Below, piece after piece: positions 24,103 through 33,581 of a stretch of 47,854 nucleotides of DNA (positions within the stretch are counted from its first letter, which is position 1; every line of letters starts with the position of its first letter). This stretch comes from an uncultured Spirochaetales bacterium. GTDB taxonomy: Bacteria; Spirochaetota; Spirochaetia; Sphaerochaetales; Sphaerochaetaceae. Where the stretch lies: NCBI GenBank assembly GCA_944390025.1, contig CALXOK010000012.1, positions 1-47,854 of the forward strand, given 5' to 3'. The notes below the pieces were generated by a model. The model did no database searches, was not told where the DNA came from, and worked only from the letters and a program-made list of their open reading frames with translations. Both the position numbers and the translations under genes were made by a program.

Positions 24103-26061
24103 TCACAAGAGGCTCAGTGGATCGACATCAGTCTCAAGATGAACACCGGACGGAATCCTGTACAGTTCAAGAGCTTTCTCAAGCACGCTGTTTGAGGCTC
24201 TGACATTGTCAGCCGAGATGAGAATCTGCCATCTCCAGGAGGAAGCCCTCTTCTCAATCACACAGGGACAGACTCCTGATACAGTCACTGTCTTCTCCAG
24301 ACGGGAGGCTTCAATCACACTGGTGATGACAGAGGCAAGTTCCTGTGCCGCAGTACAGGCTTTTTCCTGCTTTGCAGACCGCAGTACAACACTTGTCAGC
24401 CGTCTGAACGGAGGATAGGACAGAATCTTCCTTACTTCAAGTTCCTGGGCATAGAACTGCCTTCCTGTGTTGGAAAGCACGGCCTGTATTGCCCTGTCAG
24501 CGCACCTGTAACTCTGGATAATCACATGTCCGCTTTCATCATAACGCCCTGCTCTTCCAGCAACCTGCTCAAGAAGGCTGTAAGTGCGCTCCTCACTGCG
24601 GAAGTCAGGAACGGAAAGTGTGCTGTCCGCGTTTATAACCCCGACCAGCGACAGACGCGGGAAGTTGAGACCCTTTGCAACCATCTGGGTGCCCAGCAGA
24701 ATATCAATACGCCCTTCACGAAAGTCCTGAATCACCTGACGCACCTTCTCTCTGTCCTGGGTTGCGACATCAGCATCCAGGCGTTCAATGCGCGCTGAAG
24801 GAAAGAGTCTTCTGACCTCCTCCTCAACCTTCTCCGTCCCGTGACCTGCAACCGTCATGGACTTGCAGCCGCACTCAGGACATGTGGAATCAAGCCTTGT
24901 GGAAAAGCCGCAGTAGTGGCAGTGAAGAAGGCCTGTTTTCTTGTGGTAAGTCATTGCCAGCGAACAGTGAGGGCACTGTATGACATGCCCGCATGCTTCG
25001 CAGTGATAGTAATAAGAATAGCCGCGGCGGTTGAGAAAGAGAATTACAGAATGGCCTGAAAGCAGTGTCTTCCTCATTTCATCCTCAAGGTATGGCGTAA
25101 TGCATCTGTCCTGTCCGGCAAGAGAGACGACATCGATACGCGGTCTCTTTCCGCCGGCGACCCTCTTTGTGAGCTCAAGCTTTGTAATCAGTCCCCTCTC
25201 CATCATGTTCCAGGCCTCAAGGGAGGGAGTTGCTGAGCCCATTATAAGGCTCACGCCATTCATCTGGCAGCGTTTTTGTGCGACCTGACGTGCATGATAG
25301 CGCGGAGTCTGTCCACTTTTATAGCTGTTCTCATGTTCCTCGTCCATTATAATCAGGCCCAGTCTGGCACAGGGAGCGAAGACTGCAGAACGGGCACCTA
25401 TGACAATATCCGCCTCATGATTCATTATCCTGTGCCACTCCTTCAGCCTCTGGGACGGCGTGAGTGCGGAGTGAAGCAATGCAACACGTCCTGAGAAACG
25501 GGTGAAGACGTCCTGGCTCAGCTGATGAGTCAGCGTGATTTCAGGCACCAGATATATCACCTGAAGGCCCTGGGCAATGACATGTTCAGCCGCCCTCAGA
25601 AACACCTCGCTCTTGCCGCTTCCCGTTATTCCATACAGATAGTAAATGCCTTTTTCACTGTTTATCGTATCAAGGGCATGTCTCTGCTCGTCACTGAGAG
25701 TCTCAATGCGGGTGAAGCTTGTGTCGTATTCGAAAAGCGATGAATCACTCTCCCTTCTGCCGGAAGGAATCATGGACGAAAGGGCCTGACCTGGAGAGCA
25801 GAGGTACATCTGAGAGACGAAGCGTGCCAGTGATACAAGCTCCTCATTGAAGACAGGCCCATCCTTGTCCACCACGCGTATGATATCCCTCACCGTGTAA
25901 TCAGTCTCGAACTCCGGCTCAATGGCAATCACACAGGCTGTGACGCTTCTTGAACCGAAAGGCACGATGACGCGGCATCCGGCAGAAAGACTCATCTTTT
26001 CCGGAATGCGGTATACAAACTCATCAGATGATGGAATCGCGACCAGCACACGGGCAAACAT
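24103..26061 (-). CDS. priA: Primosomal protein N' (replication restart helicase PriA)
   Basis: A 652-residue replication restart helicase. An N-terminal DNA-binding domain is followed by helicase motifs: Walker A GITGSGKSE, DEEH box IIMDEEHENSYK, GSATPSLE. The zinc region CEACGHVIQCPHC...CHYCGF...CPECGCKS has the eight cysteines expected for two zincs. It is somewhat shorter than E. coli PriA (732). The ATG overlaps the upstream gene stop (TGATG). Confidence 0.95.
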   Translation of the reverse strand: MFARVLVAIPSSDEFVYRIPEKMSLSAGCRVIVPFGSRSVTACVIAIEPEFETDYTVRDIIRVVDKDGPVFNEELVSLARFVSQMYLCSPGQALSSMIPSGRRESDSSLFEYDTSFTRIETLSDEQRHALDTINSEKGIYYLYGITGSGKSEVFLRAAEHVIAQGLQVIYLVPEITLTHQLSQDVFTRFSGRVALLHSALTPSQRLKEWHRIMNHEADIVIGARSAVFAPCARLGLIIMDEEHENSYKSGQTPRYHARQVAQKRCQMNGVSLIMGSATPSLEAWNMMERGLITKLELTKRVAGGKRPRIDVVSLAGQDRCITPYLEDEMRKTLLSGHSVILFLNRRGYSYYYHCEACGHVIQCPHCSLAMTYHKKTGLLHCHYCGFSTRLDSTCPECGCKSMTVAGHGTEKVEEEVRRLFPSARIERLDADVATQDREKVRQVIQDFREGRIDILLGTQMVAKGLNFPRLSLVGVINADSTLSVPDFRSEERTYSLLEQVAGRAGRYDESGHVIIQSYRCADRAIQAVLSNTGRQFYAQELEVRKILSYPPFRRLTSVVLRSAKQEKACTAAQELASVITSVIEASRLEKTVTVSGVCPCVIEKRASSWRWQILISADNVRASNSVLEKALELYRIPSGVHLETDVDPLSLL

Positions 26062-26810
26062 CAGCCAAGCCTGTCCTTCAGACCTGCCTCAATGGCGGCC
26101 TTTTTCAGATCCTCCCACACAGGACGTCTGAGATTCTGGTAATCCGAAAGCACCTGAGCCGGGGAGAAGGAACATACTGTCCTGAAGCCGTTCCAGGTGT
26201 GGATCTTTGAGCGGGCTTTGAAGATATCCCCATCTCCGGTGACAAGGAAGCATCCGGCACTTCCAAGCATCATGACAACGCGTGGAGAGAGCATTCTCAG
26301 CTGCTCAAGGAGAATCCTCTCGCATCCCGGGTATATGACATCACCGCAGAGCGGGCACTTGATTACAGAAGTGAAATGGCACTCCTTATTCACATCAAGG
26401 TGCAACGCACTCATCCACTTGTCGAAAAACGCCCTCTCCTGCGGGAGGAAGAATGAGCCGTCCTCAAGAACCCTGTCAACGACAAAGACAATCAGTGGAC
26501 GCAAGGCCCCCTGGCCTGCCATCATATTCTCCCCTCGGTTCATCCATGCGTCGCACTCGTGGCAGTCGGCAACCAGACTGTTCAGCTCAAACAGGTTCAC
26601 AGATGATGCCTGACGTACGTTCTCATTTCCAGGATCAGCCTTCTGTGGAGAGAAAATCCTCTCAATCCGCTCATCCGGCTTCACCTCCTCCTCTTTCTGT
26701 ATGCGCCAGCTGTAACGCGGCACATTCTCGCGAAGGGGATCAGCCAGAATCACACTGGCAGCATCGTCAGCAAGTGAGAAAAAATATTCAGCAGCGCTGT
26801 CACGTTCCAC
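26061..26810 (-). CDS. Uracil-DNA glycosylase family 4-like protein with altered catalytic motifs
   Basis: A 249-residue protein with a UDG-superfamily C-terminal domain (about 85-245). Cysteines placed like the family 4 [4Fe-4S] ligands are kept (CHECDAW; KCPLCGDVIYPGCERIL), as is the core LSPRVVMMLGSAGC. However, the usual GEAPG motif A reads VVDRVLEDG, and the HPA of motif B reads SPA, so the catalytic His is missing. It may be inactive or have another substrate. I chose the GTG at 26810 (AGGAGG 6 nt before it); the longer frame lacks this. It overlaps truA by 11 nt. Confidence 0.65.
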   Translation of the reverse strand: MERDSAAEYFFSLADDAASVILADPLRENVPRYSWRIQKEEEVKPDERIERIFSPQKADPGNENVRQASSVNLFELNSLVADCHECDAWMNRGENMMAGQGALRPLIVFVVDRVLEDGSFFLPQERAFFDKWMSALHLDVNKECHFTSVIKCPLCGDVIYPGCERILLEQLRMLSPRVVMMLGSAGCFLVTGDGDIFKARSKIHTWNGFRTVCSFSPAQVLSDYQNLRRPVWEDLKKAAIEAGLKDRLG

Positions 26811-27651
26811 AATGCTCCTCCTCGAACCAGCGGTATTCCTCCGTATCATAGCTCACTCTTGCCAGATAAAGTCCTGAAGCCGGAGCTGTAGTGCCTGCAC
26901 GGCTGCGGTCCTTTGATTCAAGCACATGGGCAAAATCTTCCGCGCTGCGTCCGGCAAGAGCCATCTGCATCATCGTGCCCACCATTGAGCGCACCTGATG
27001 ATAAAGAAAGGCGTTGCCTGTGACTGTATAGCAGTAAAGCGGAAATCCGGCTCTGTCTTTCATTTCGCTCCAGTAAGACTCGTAGATATCCCTCATCTTC
27101 GACTCGCAGGGGTCCTTTGCGCATGCGAATGCAGTGAAATCATGTGTGCCTGTGAGCAGAGCGGCATATGACTGCAGCAAGTCAAGCGGTGGAAGTGCCT
27201 TATACTGTCCGACATAGCCCTTGTCGAAAGGAAGACAGTCCTTCTTCGCCTTCACAAAATATCTGTACTCCCGCGCCATTGTGGTGAAACGGGCATGGAA
27301 GAAGGCATCCGCGCTCTCGCTCCTAAGCGCCTTGACAGTATAGGGAAGCATCGTATTCAGGGCATCAGCGGCTTTCTCATCCGGAAGTGTGGCGGTATCA
27401 GGAACATCGTAATGACATACCTGCATCAGGGCATGGACACCGCTGTCCGTCCTGCCGCTGCCGACTACAGCCACTCTTGACTTGTAAATATGTGAGAGCA
27501 CCTCGTTGAGAAGATTCTGGACACCAAAACCGTTATCCTGACACTGCCAGCCGTTGAAGGCATTGCCGTCATAGCTTACAGTCAGCTTTATTCTCCTGTA
27601 TCCGAGCGGAACCGGTTTGAGGGCCGGCCGCTTCCAGTCACTTCTTGCCAT
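26800..27651 (-). CDS. truA: tRNA pseudouridine synthase A
   Basis: A 283-residue enzyme that makes pseudouridine at positions 38-40 of the tRNA anticodon stem. The catalytic Asp is in GSGRTDSGVHA (Asp69); FHARFTTMAREYRY and FLYHQVRSMVGT follow as in the family. It has an N-terminal extension of about 20 residues. ATG 27651 is preceded by an in-frame TTG that is not needed. It overlaps the acpS end by 14 nt. Confidence 0.94.
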   Translation of the reverse strand: MARSDWKRPALKPVPLGYRRIKLTVSYDGNAFNGWQCQDNGFGVQNLLNEVLSHIYKSRVAVVGSGRTDSGVHALMQVCHYDVPDTATLPDEKAADALNTMLPYTVKALRSESADAFFHARFTTMAREYRYFVKAKKDCLPFDKGYVGQYKALPPLDLLQSYAALLTGTHDFTAFACAKDPCESKMRDIYESYWSEMKDRAGFPLYCYTVTGNAFLYHQVRSMVGTMMQMALAGRSAEDFAHVLESKDRSRAGTTAPASGLYLARVSYDTEEYRWFEEEHCGT

Positions 27652-28003
27652 CAATCACCACCACAGCAGCAGAATAGTCCTTCTCATGGGAAAGAGAGAG
27701 CAGAATCTGAGAATCTTCTGCAAGACATGCATGCTTTTCATCCAGTACGATAAAAGGCTTGCCTTTCTCATCCTTTCTCACTGTTATATCATGAGCCATC
27801 ACAGGACCGAATCCACACCCCAGAGCCTTCACGAAGGCCTCCTTGGCCGCAAACCGGCTTGAGAGGAACTCTGCCTTTTTCTGTTCAGGAAGAGCGGAAT
27901 ACTCGTCAAACTCCTCATCAGAGAGTATATGCCTGACCGTATTCTCACTCAGCTGCGAGAAACGTGATGTCTCAGCTATGTCTATGCCAAGGCCCTTAAC
28001 CAT
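27638..28003 (-). CDS. acpS: Holo-[acyl-carrier-protein] synthase
   Basis: A 121-residue phosphopantetheinyl transferase that activates ACP. The magnesium-binding Asp is in GLGIDIAETSRF (Asp8) and the Glu in FAAKEAFVKALG. Standard length. It overlaps the cdaR-like stop by 8 nt. Confidence 0.94.
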   Translation of the reverse strand: MVKGLGIDIAETSRFSQLSENTVRHILSDEEFDEYSALPEQKKAEFLSSRFAAKEAFVKALGCGFGPVMAHDITVRKDEKGKPFIVLDEKHACLAEDSQILLSLSHEKDYSAAVVVIDGKK

Positions 28004-28406
28004 TCACTTCTGCAAAGAGGATGCGCACGACATCCGGATCCGACCTGATTGTAAGGGCAGTCTGCTCGAAAACATCCCTTTCGTATTCAAGCCTCACAGA
28101 ACGGCGGCTGATACCGGAGGTGTCAACATCAGAGAAATCCGCACTTGCGGACACTGAATCAGGATCGACAAGATAAATCAGGTCATCATCACCTGAAATG
28201 ACGATATCAATATAGTCGGGGACAAGGCTTTCCGCCACATAGCGGGAATCCTGAGGCAGGGTTACGGACAAGGGGATGCGCACCACACGGCTGCCCATGT
28301 TGAAATACCTGACGCAGGCAAAGATGATGATTGCGACAAACAGGCACAGCACGCGCGGCACCCAGGTCGAGATGAAAGAAGAAAGCCCTTTGCTATTTTG
28401 CTTCAT
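27996..28406 (-). CDS. cdaR: YbbR-domain protein (CdaR), regulator of the diadenylate cyclase
   Basis: A 136-residue protein with one N-terminal membrane helix (VPRVLCLFVAIIIFACVRYF) and a single extracytoplasmic YbbR-like domain (about 38-130). Firmicute CdaR proteins usually carry several YbbR domains, so this is a minimal form. It overlaps cdaA by 14 nt, and CdaR controls CdaA activity in organisms where this has been tested. Domain similarity is modest; the gene context makes the call. Confidence 0.8.
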   Translation of the reverse strand: MKQNSKGLSSFISTWVPRVLCLFVAIIIFACVRYFNMGSRVVRIPLSVTLPQDSRYVAESLVPDYIDIVISGDDDLIYLVDPDSVSASADFSDVDTSGISRRSVRLEYERDVFEQTALTIRSDPDVVRILFAEVNG

Positions 28407-29196
28407 CGCCGTCCTCCTTCACTTCCTGCGGTGTGACATCATGATAGCTCAGCAGGGCGAGAATCGTCCTCTTGATGGATTCCCTGTCGAGGTTGTAGTA
28501 GATGTTCGCGTTGTATGCGAGGCTTATTGCACCGTTTTCCTCACTGACGATGATGATGACGGCATCGCTGTCCTCTGCAAGACCGAGAGCGGCACGGTGA
28601 CGGGTTCCGAAACTTGCCTTGATTCCTGTCTGGGAGGAAAGCGGCAGATAGCAGGAGGCCGCGATGATCTTGCCGCCCTGGACCACCATGGCTCCGTCAT
28701 GAAGAGGAGTGTCGTGGTCGAAAACCGTACAGATGAGCGAGCTTGACAGATCCGCATTGAGTTTCGTTCCCGAATCTATTACAGACTTGATGTCTATATG
28801 GCGAGGAAAGATGATAAGGGCTCCGCGCTTGACGGCGACAAGAGCCTCACAGGCGTTGAGTATTGAATCAATCTGCTCGGCTGTCGTCTGCTGGCCCATC
28901 CTGAAAAGTCTCGTACGGGAGCTGAAAAGCATCGAAATCACACGGCGAAACTCCGAATGGAAGATGATGCACAGAAAAGCCAGAAACGGAAGCGTTATCT
29001 TCTCGTAAAGCAGCAGGAGGAAGTCAAAGGAAAGCACATAGCAGATGCCATAACCCACAGCATAAACCATCAGGACCATCAGAAGCTGGGAAATCTTCGT
29101 CTCCTGAATGGCCAGATAGAGCTTGTAGAGCACCCATGCGAGAATGAAAATCTGAATGACATCCTTTGCCAGTTCGAAAATCAGAGCCACGTCCAC
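28393..29196 (-). CDS. cdaA: Diadenylate cyclase CdaA (c-di-AMP synthase)
   Basis: A 267-residue membrane-bound enzyme that makes c-di-AMP from two ATP. Three N-terminal membrane helices (about 1-85) precede the DAC domain with the catalytic DGA motif (DTPLHDGAMVV) and RHR motif (GTRHRAALG). GTG start at 29196 with GAGGA upstream, directly after glpK. A second-messenger enzyme for turgor and wall homeostasis in other bacteria. Confidence 0.93.
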   Translation of the reverse strand: MDVALIFELAKDVIQIFILAWVLYKLYLAIQETKISQLLMVLMVYAVGYGICYVLSFDFLLLLYEKITLPFLAFLCIIFHSEFRRVISMLFSSRTRLFRMGQQTTAEQIDSILNACEALVAVKRGALIIFPRHIDIKSVIDSGTKLNADLSSSLICTVFDHDTPLHDGAMVVQGGKIIAASCYLPLSSQTGIKASFGTRHRAALGLAEDSDAVIIIVSEENGAISLAYNANIYYNLDRESIKRTILALLSYHDVTPQEVKEDGDEAK

Positions 29197-29198
29197 AG

Positions 29199-30689
29199 CT
29201 AATCCTCTTTTTCAGCCCAGTTCAGCGTTCTTGACACAGCCTTTCTCCAGAAAGAGATTTTCTCATCCCGGCTCTGGCTGTCCATACCCGGTGTCCATCT
29301 GAGCTGTTCCTTCCAGTATGATGCCAGATTTTCCGTATTTTGCCAAATGCCTGCGCTCAGGCCGCTGGCGTATGCCGCACCCAGTGCGGTAGTTTCTATC
29401 ACCTGAGGACGGATGACAGGTATTGAGAGAATGTCGGCCTGGAATGCCATCAGAGGAGCCGAGTTCGTCAGACCTCCGTCAACCTTCAGCACGCTCAGCT
29501 TTATTGAGCTGTCTTCTTCCATCGCCTGGAAGATATCATTGGCCTGGAATGCGGTTGCCTCAAGCACGGCACGGCAGATATGGGCCCTTGTCACGTATCC
29601 TGTCAGACCGGCAATGACACCACGGGCATCACTTCTCCAGTGCGGAGCGAAAAGACCGGAAAAGGCCGGTACGATATAAACACCGCCGCAGTCAGGAACA
29701 GAGGAGGCAAGCTCATCAAGCTCATGAGCGTCCCGCACCATCTTCAGATTGTCGCGCGCCCACTGCACAAGGCTTCCTGCGATAGCGATGGAGCCTTCGA
29801 TTGCATACACCGGAGGCTGTCCCTTCATCTGATAGGCGACAGTGCTCAGCAGTCCCTTTGTCGAATAGCAGAGACGGTCTCCTGTGTTCATCAGCATGAA
29901 ACATCCTGTGCCATATGTGCACTTGGCCTGACCGCTTTCAAAGCAGGCCTGTCCGAAAAGCGCCGCCTGCTGGTCCCCGAGAATGCCGCATACCGACACC
30001 TGGGCATTCTTTATCTTCGTATATCCGTAAATCTGTCCGATTGAAGGCACGATTTCAGGAAGGGCAGCTCTGCTGATGCCGCAAAGGCGTAAGAGATCCT
30101 CATCCCAGTCCAGAGTCCTGATGTTCATCAGCATGTAGCGGGAAGCATTCGTGACATCGGTCACGACCTTCCCTGTGAGTCGCCATACCAGATAGGTGTC
30201 GATGGTTCCAAAGACGACATTCCCCTTCTCCATCTCATCCCTCAGGCCTTCCACATTCTCAAGCATCCAGATTATCTTGCCGGCAGAAAAATACGGGGAA
30301 AAGCGCAGCCCTGTACGCTCTCTCAGCTCAGATTCGCCCATCTCCTTTTTCAGGCGTGCGATGATTGCACTCGTCCTCAGATCCTGCCAGACAATCGCCT
30401 TATGATAGACTTCTCCTGTACGGGGATTGAAAGGGATGCATGTCTCTCTCTGGTTCGTTATCCCGATTCCTGCAAGACTCCTCGCATCGATACCCTTTTT
30501 CTCAAGGGCCTGAATCATGACAGTCCGGGTGTTTGCCCAGATTTCATCCGCATCATGCTCAACCCATCCTGGTGCAGGAAAATACTGCCTGTGCTCCATC
30601 TGGCTTGAGGAGACAATCTGTCCGTTCTGGTCGAAAACGATGAATCTGGTGCTCGTGGTACCCTGGTCAATGGCTCCGATGTATTTCAT
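29199..30689 (-). CDS. glpK: Glycerol kinase
   Basis: A 496-residue FGGY-family kinase making glycerol-3-phosphate. The N-terminal AIDQGTTSTRFIVFD, ITNQRET, the ATP loop GTGCFMLMNTG and the C-terminal KVDGGLTNS match GlpK. Length is standard. It has no Shine-Dalgarno; TATAAT ends 8 nt before the ATG. Being directly ahead of cdaA, it may share its message with the c-di-AMP genes. Confidence 0.95.
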   Translation of the reverse strand: MKYIGAIDQGTTSTRFIVFDQNGQIVSSSQMEHRQYFPAPGWVEHDADEIWANTRTVMIQALEKKGIDARSLAGIGITNQRETCIPFNPRTGEVYHKAIVWQDLRTSAIIARLKKEMGESELRERTGLRFSPYFSAGKIIWMLENVEGLRDEMEKGNVVFGTIDTYLVWRLTGKVVTDVTNASRYMLMNIRTLDWDEDLLRLCGISRAALPEIVPSIGQIYGYTKIKNAQVSVCGILGDQQAALFGQACFESGQAKCTYGTGCFMLMNTGDRLCYSTKGLLSTVAYQMKGQPPVYAIEGSIAIAGSLVQWARDNLKMVRDAHELDELASSVPDCGGVYIVPAFSGLFAPHWRSDARGVIAGLTGYVTRAHICRAVLEATAFQANDIFQAMEEDSSIKLSVLKVDGGLTNSAPLMAFQADILSIPVIRPQVIETTALGAAYASGLSAGIWQNTENLASYWKEQLRWTPGMDSQSRDEKISFWRKAVSRTLNWAEKED

Positions 30690-30697
30690 GAGTTAAA

Positions 30698-30727
30698 ATT
30701 ATAAGCCGCATGGGATGAGAGAGCAAA
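30698..30727 (-). promoter_or_regulatory. Promoter of the glpK-cdaA series
   Basis: TATAAT (complement of 30698-30703) with TTGCTC 18 bp upstream (30722-30727). The -10 ends 8 nt before the glpK ATG. Confidence 0.5.
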
Positions 30728-30734
30728 CAGTTTC

Positions 30735-33536
30735 TCAGGGCAGATTCCTCCGGACGAAGCCGTCAGGAGCATTCCTTATGAACACGGATTCAGGAGAGAG
30801 ACTTGCAAGGGAAGCCTCTTTTATACTCCCCAGAATCCTCTCTTTAGCCCTGATGACATCATCAACGCTTACCTGCCTGATCAGAAGCCTTCGCGTCCTT
30901 CTCATCTCATCGCTTATGCCATACATGAAGCGCCTGAGTGAAAGCGTAGACTTCTGTCCCGGGCTCAGAGGCTTGAGAAAGCGGCCGAAGGTGATCATCT
31001 TCGCAGTCTCAACCGCCTCATCTGTCACCTCTGTCTCTTCAAGCGCCCTGACGATCTCATCAAAACTTTCTGCCGCATTCGGGTCGCGGTATGTGGTGAT
31101 GACAACCGTCTGTTCCATGTTGTCAAGAGAAGCATCAGCTCCGTATGCACCTCCATCGCTTCTCAGTCTCCGCCAGAGACTCGTCGAGGAGAGGATATGC
31201 ATCAGGACAGCTTCCGCCTCCTGCTCACAAGAGATGAACGCAGAGGCTCTGAGAGCCATCGCGTTATAGCAGACAGAGGAAGGAAGAGGACACCAGATTC
31301 GTCTGGACGTCTCCTCAATCTGGCGCATCACATTCCCAGTGAAAGCCCCGCTCTCTTTGAAAGATGAGAGAAAAGCAAGGCCTTCACGGACACTCTCCTC
31401 TCTGGACCTTTCTTCGGATGTGAGGTGGAGGATTTCCCTTTCTTTCTGTCTGAAAAGGGAAATGACACGTTTCATCCCGTCTGCGATTTCCTTTACAGAC
31501 AGCTCCTTTATGCGCTTCCAGCAGCTTATGCCCATAAGCTTCTCTCCAAGGCTGCAGCTTGGCGTGAGACTGGCCTGAGCAAGAGAGCCTGCAAAGGAAG
31601 ATGCAGACTCCTCCACATAAGACTCGTAGTCCGTGATGATATCGTTCACCGCATTAGTCACAAGCTCCATGTTGTCCATATCAGGAGAGAAAATCATATC
31701 ATGAAGCAGAGAAAGGCACTCGTTCAGCCGTCGTGTGAGGCACTTGATGCGGACGGTGAAAAATACACGCACATCCCCTCTCTGAGCCCTGCCTGTTTCC
31801 AGATAGGCATAGTATCCTCCGCTTTCAAGTCTCAGACGGCTGTGGAATGCAGCCGGGGTCAGCCCGCCCGCTCCCATGGTGAGAATATAGCGGGAAAGGA
31901 TGATGGCGTAGACAAGCTCATCAGAGGAAAGGTCGCCAAGATCCGTCACCTGATTGATATATGAGATACCGCAGGTGTTCTCCGCCTCAAAAAGAAAGTT
32001 GTCACTCACCCTGTCAAGAGTGATGTCGCTTTCGCTTTCAGGGATGTCTGAAAGACTCAGAGACGGCAGAGGGTAATCAGAAGCAGGCGTCTTTTCGTCA
32101 GAGAAAGAGTCATCCGCTCTCTGTCTCCAGATGCGCATCAGCTCCTCTTCCTCTTTTTCTATACAGTCCTGTGAGGGTTTCACATACAGTGAGAGCCGGT
32201 GAGGATTGTTCACAAGATTCCTCATCATCCAGTCCTCAAAAAGCCGTGGATTGGCTTTAAGATCAGCTCTGAGCTTCTCCAGAGTGGAGGAAAGACACAG
32301 CGCATCAGGAATGTACTCGTCCCTCTCCCAGGCTCTTATGCACTTGAGGAATATCCTGAAACCGTTCGGAATGCCTCCGGCAACTTCCTGAACGAGGAAC
32401 TCCTGCCGCCTGATGGAGGCTTCAATGATGTCATCCCCGATGCCTGCGATGGCGATGTCACGGAGGCTGTCCATGATGAACTCCTGTGCACGTGGCACAT
32501 CCTCCTGACGGACACCGCACAGCCCCACGGCAAAAGGAATCTCGGCAAAGTCGGCACTCATCCCGCTCTGGTCCGATATATCCTGACCCAGACCTGATGA
32601 AAGGAGGGCTGCATAGAGCGGATTGGAAGGTCCTCCCAGAAGTGCATCAACCAGCACGGAGACAAAAATGTTGTCATAAGGAACCCAGCTTCTGGACTCT
32701 GTGAGGAAGGAAAGCATGAAGTCTCCTCTGTCCTCCGCTCCCGAGGCCTGACAGAGGATTGTCTTGCTTTCACTCTTCGACCAGCGCTCAGCCGGAGGCG
32801 GGCTTGCAATCTTCTTTCCCGCACTCATCCTGCAAAGATATTCCTCTTCCAGAAAGGCAAGACGTGAGTCAAACGTATCAGCATCCGAGTAAATGAAAAG
32901 ACGGCAGTTTGACGGAGAATAGAACTTCTCATAAGCCTTCAGGTACTCTTCGTAAGTGAGCTTTGACATCTCTTTCACATCTCCACCTGAAGAGAAGGCA
33001 TACGCAGTTCCCCTGAAAAGATCCCGGCGTGAGTGGTTTGACACAAGAGTGTCGCACTGAAGGGCATCGCCTCTCATCTCGTTGAAGACGACACCCTCAA
33101 AACCGTTTTTCCCCTTTCTTATACCCTCGCTTTCGAAATCGCTTCTTCTCAGAAGCGGGCTGAAGCAGCTGTCTGCATAGAGCGAGAAGATGTTGTCCGC
33201 ATCCTTTTTCACTGGGCTTGCCGCAGGATAGAGTGTCCTGTCAGGACAGGTCAGGGCGTTCATGTAAGAATTGCAGGAACGGGCATCAAACAGGCTGAAG
33301 GGATCATGAGCCGGGTATTTCCTGCTTCCTGAGAGGACTGTATGTTCCAGAATATGGAAGACTCCGGAAGAATCGTACGGCAGTGTGCGGAATGAAAAGC
33401 AGAAGAAAGACTCAGGATCATCAGTGTCGACATGGAAAACCTCCATGCCCGTCCTGATATGGCGCCAGAGGCTTCCCTTTACGTTGAAATCCTTGAGATA
33501 TGATGAATAAACCAGTTCGAATCCATGCTTTTCCAT
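30735..33536 (-). CDS. M16-family zinc metalloprotease (presequence-protease-like)
   Basis: A 933-residue protease of the M16C (PreP/Cym1) kind. The inverted zinc motif HILEH is at residues 61-65, and the third ligand Glu is in VVFNEMRG about 90 residues on. The N-terminal catalytic half and the inactive C-terminal half form the usual two-part chamber for peptide degradation. There is no signal peptide, so it is probably cytoplasmic. It follows the LPP20-like gene by 45 nt with no clear ribosome site, and lies three genes after peptidase T, which suits a peptide-turnover role. Confidence 0.88.
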   Translation of the reverse strand: MEKHGFELVYSSYLKDFNVKGSLWRHIRTGMEVFHVDTDDPESFFCFSFRTLPYDSSGVFHILEHTVLSGSRKYPAHDPFSLFDARSCNSYMNALTCPDRTLYPAASPVKKDADNIFSLYADSCFSPLLRRSDFESEGIRKGKNGFEGVVFNEMRGDALQCDTLVSNHSRRDLFRGTAYAFSSGGDVKEMSKLTYEEYLKAYEKFYSPSNCRLFIYSDADTFDSRLAFLEEEYLCRMSAGKKIASPPPAERWSKSESKTILCQASGAEDRGDFMLSFLTESRSWVPYDNIFVSVLVDALLGGPSNPLYAALLSSGLGQDISDQSGMSADFAEIPFAVGLCGVRQEDVPRAQEFIMDSLRDIAIAGIGDDIIEASIRRQEFLVQEVAGGIPNGFRIFLKCIRAWERDEYIPDALCLSSTLEKLRADLKANPRLFEDWMMRNLVNNPHRLSLYVKPSQDCIEKEEEELMRIWRQRADDSFSDEKTPASDYPLPSLSLSDIPESESDITLDRVSDNFLFEAENTCGISYINQVTDLGDLSSDELVYAIILSRYILTMGAGGLTPAAFHSRLRLESGGYYAYLETGRAQRGDVRVFFTVRIKCLTRRLNECLSLLHDMIFSPDMDNMELVTNAVNDIITDYESYVEESASSFAGSLAQASLTPSCSLGEKLMGISCWKRIKELSVKEIADGMKRVISLFRQKEREILHLTSEERSREESVREGLAFLSSFKESGAFTGNVMRQIEETSRRIWCPLPSSVCYNAMALRASAFISCEQEAEAVLMHILSSTSLWRRLRSDGGAYGADASLDNMEQTVVITTYRDPNAAESFDEIVRALEETEVTDEAVETAKMITFGRFLKPLSPGQKSTLSLRRFMYGISDEMRRTRRLLIRQVSVDDVIRAKERILGSIKEASLASLSPESVFIRNAPDGFVRRNLP

Positions 33537-33581
33537 AAACAGGAAAAAACTTAGCAGGATGTCACAAGACAGGCAAGAGGC

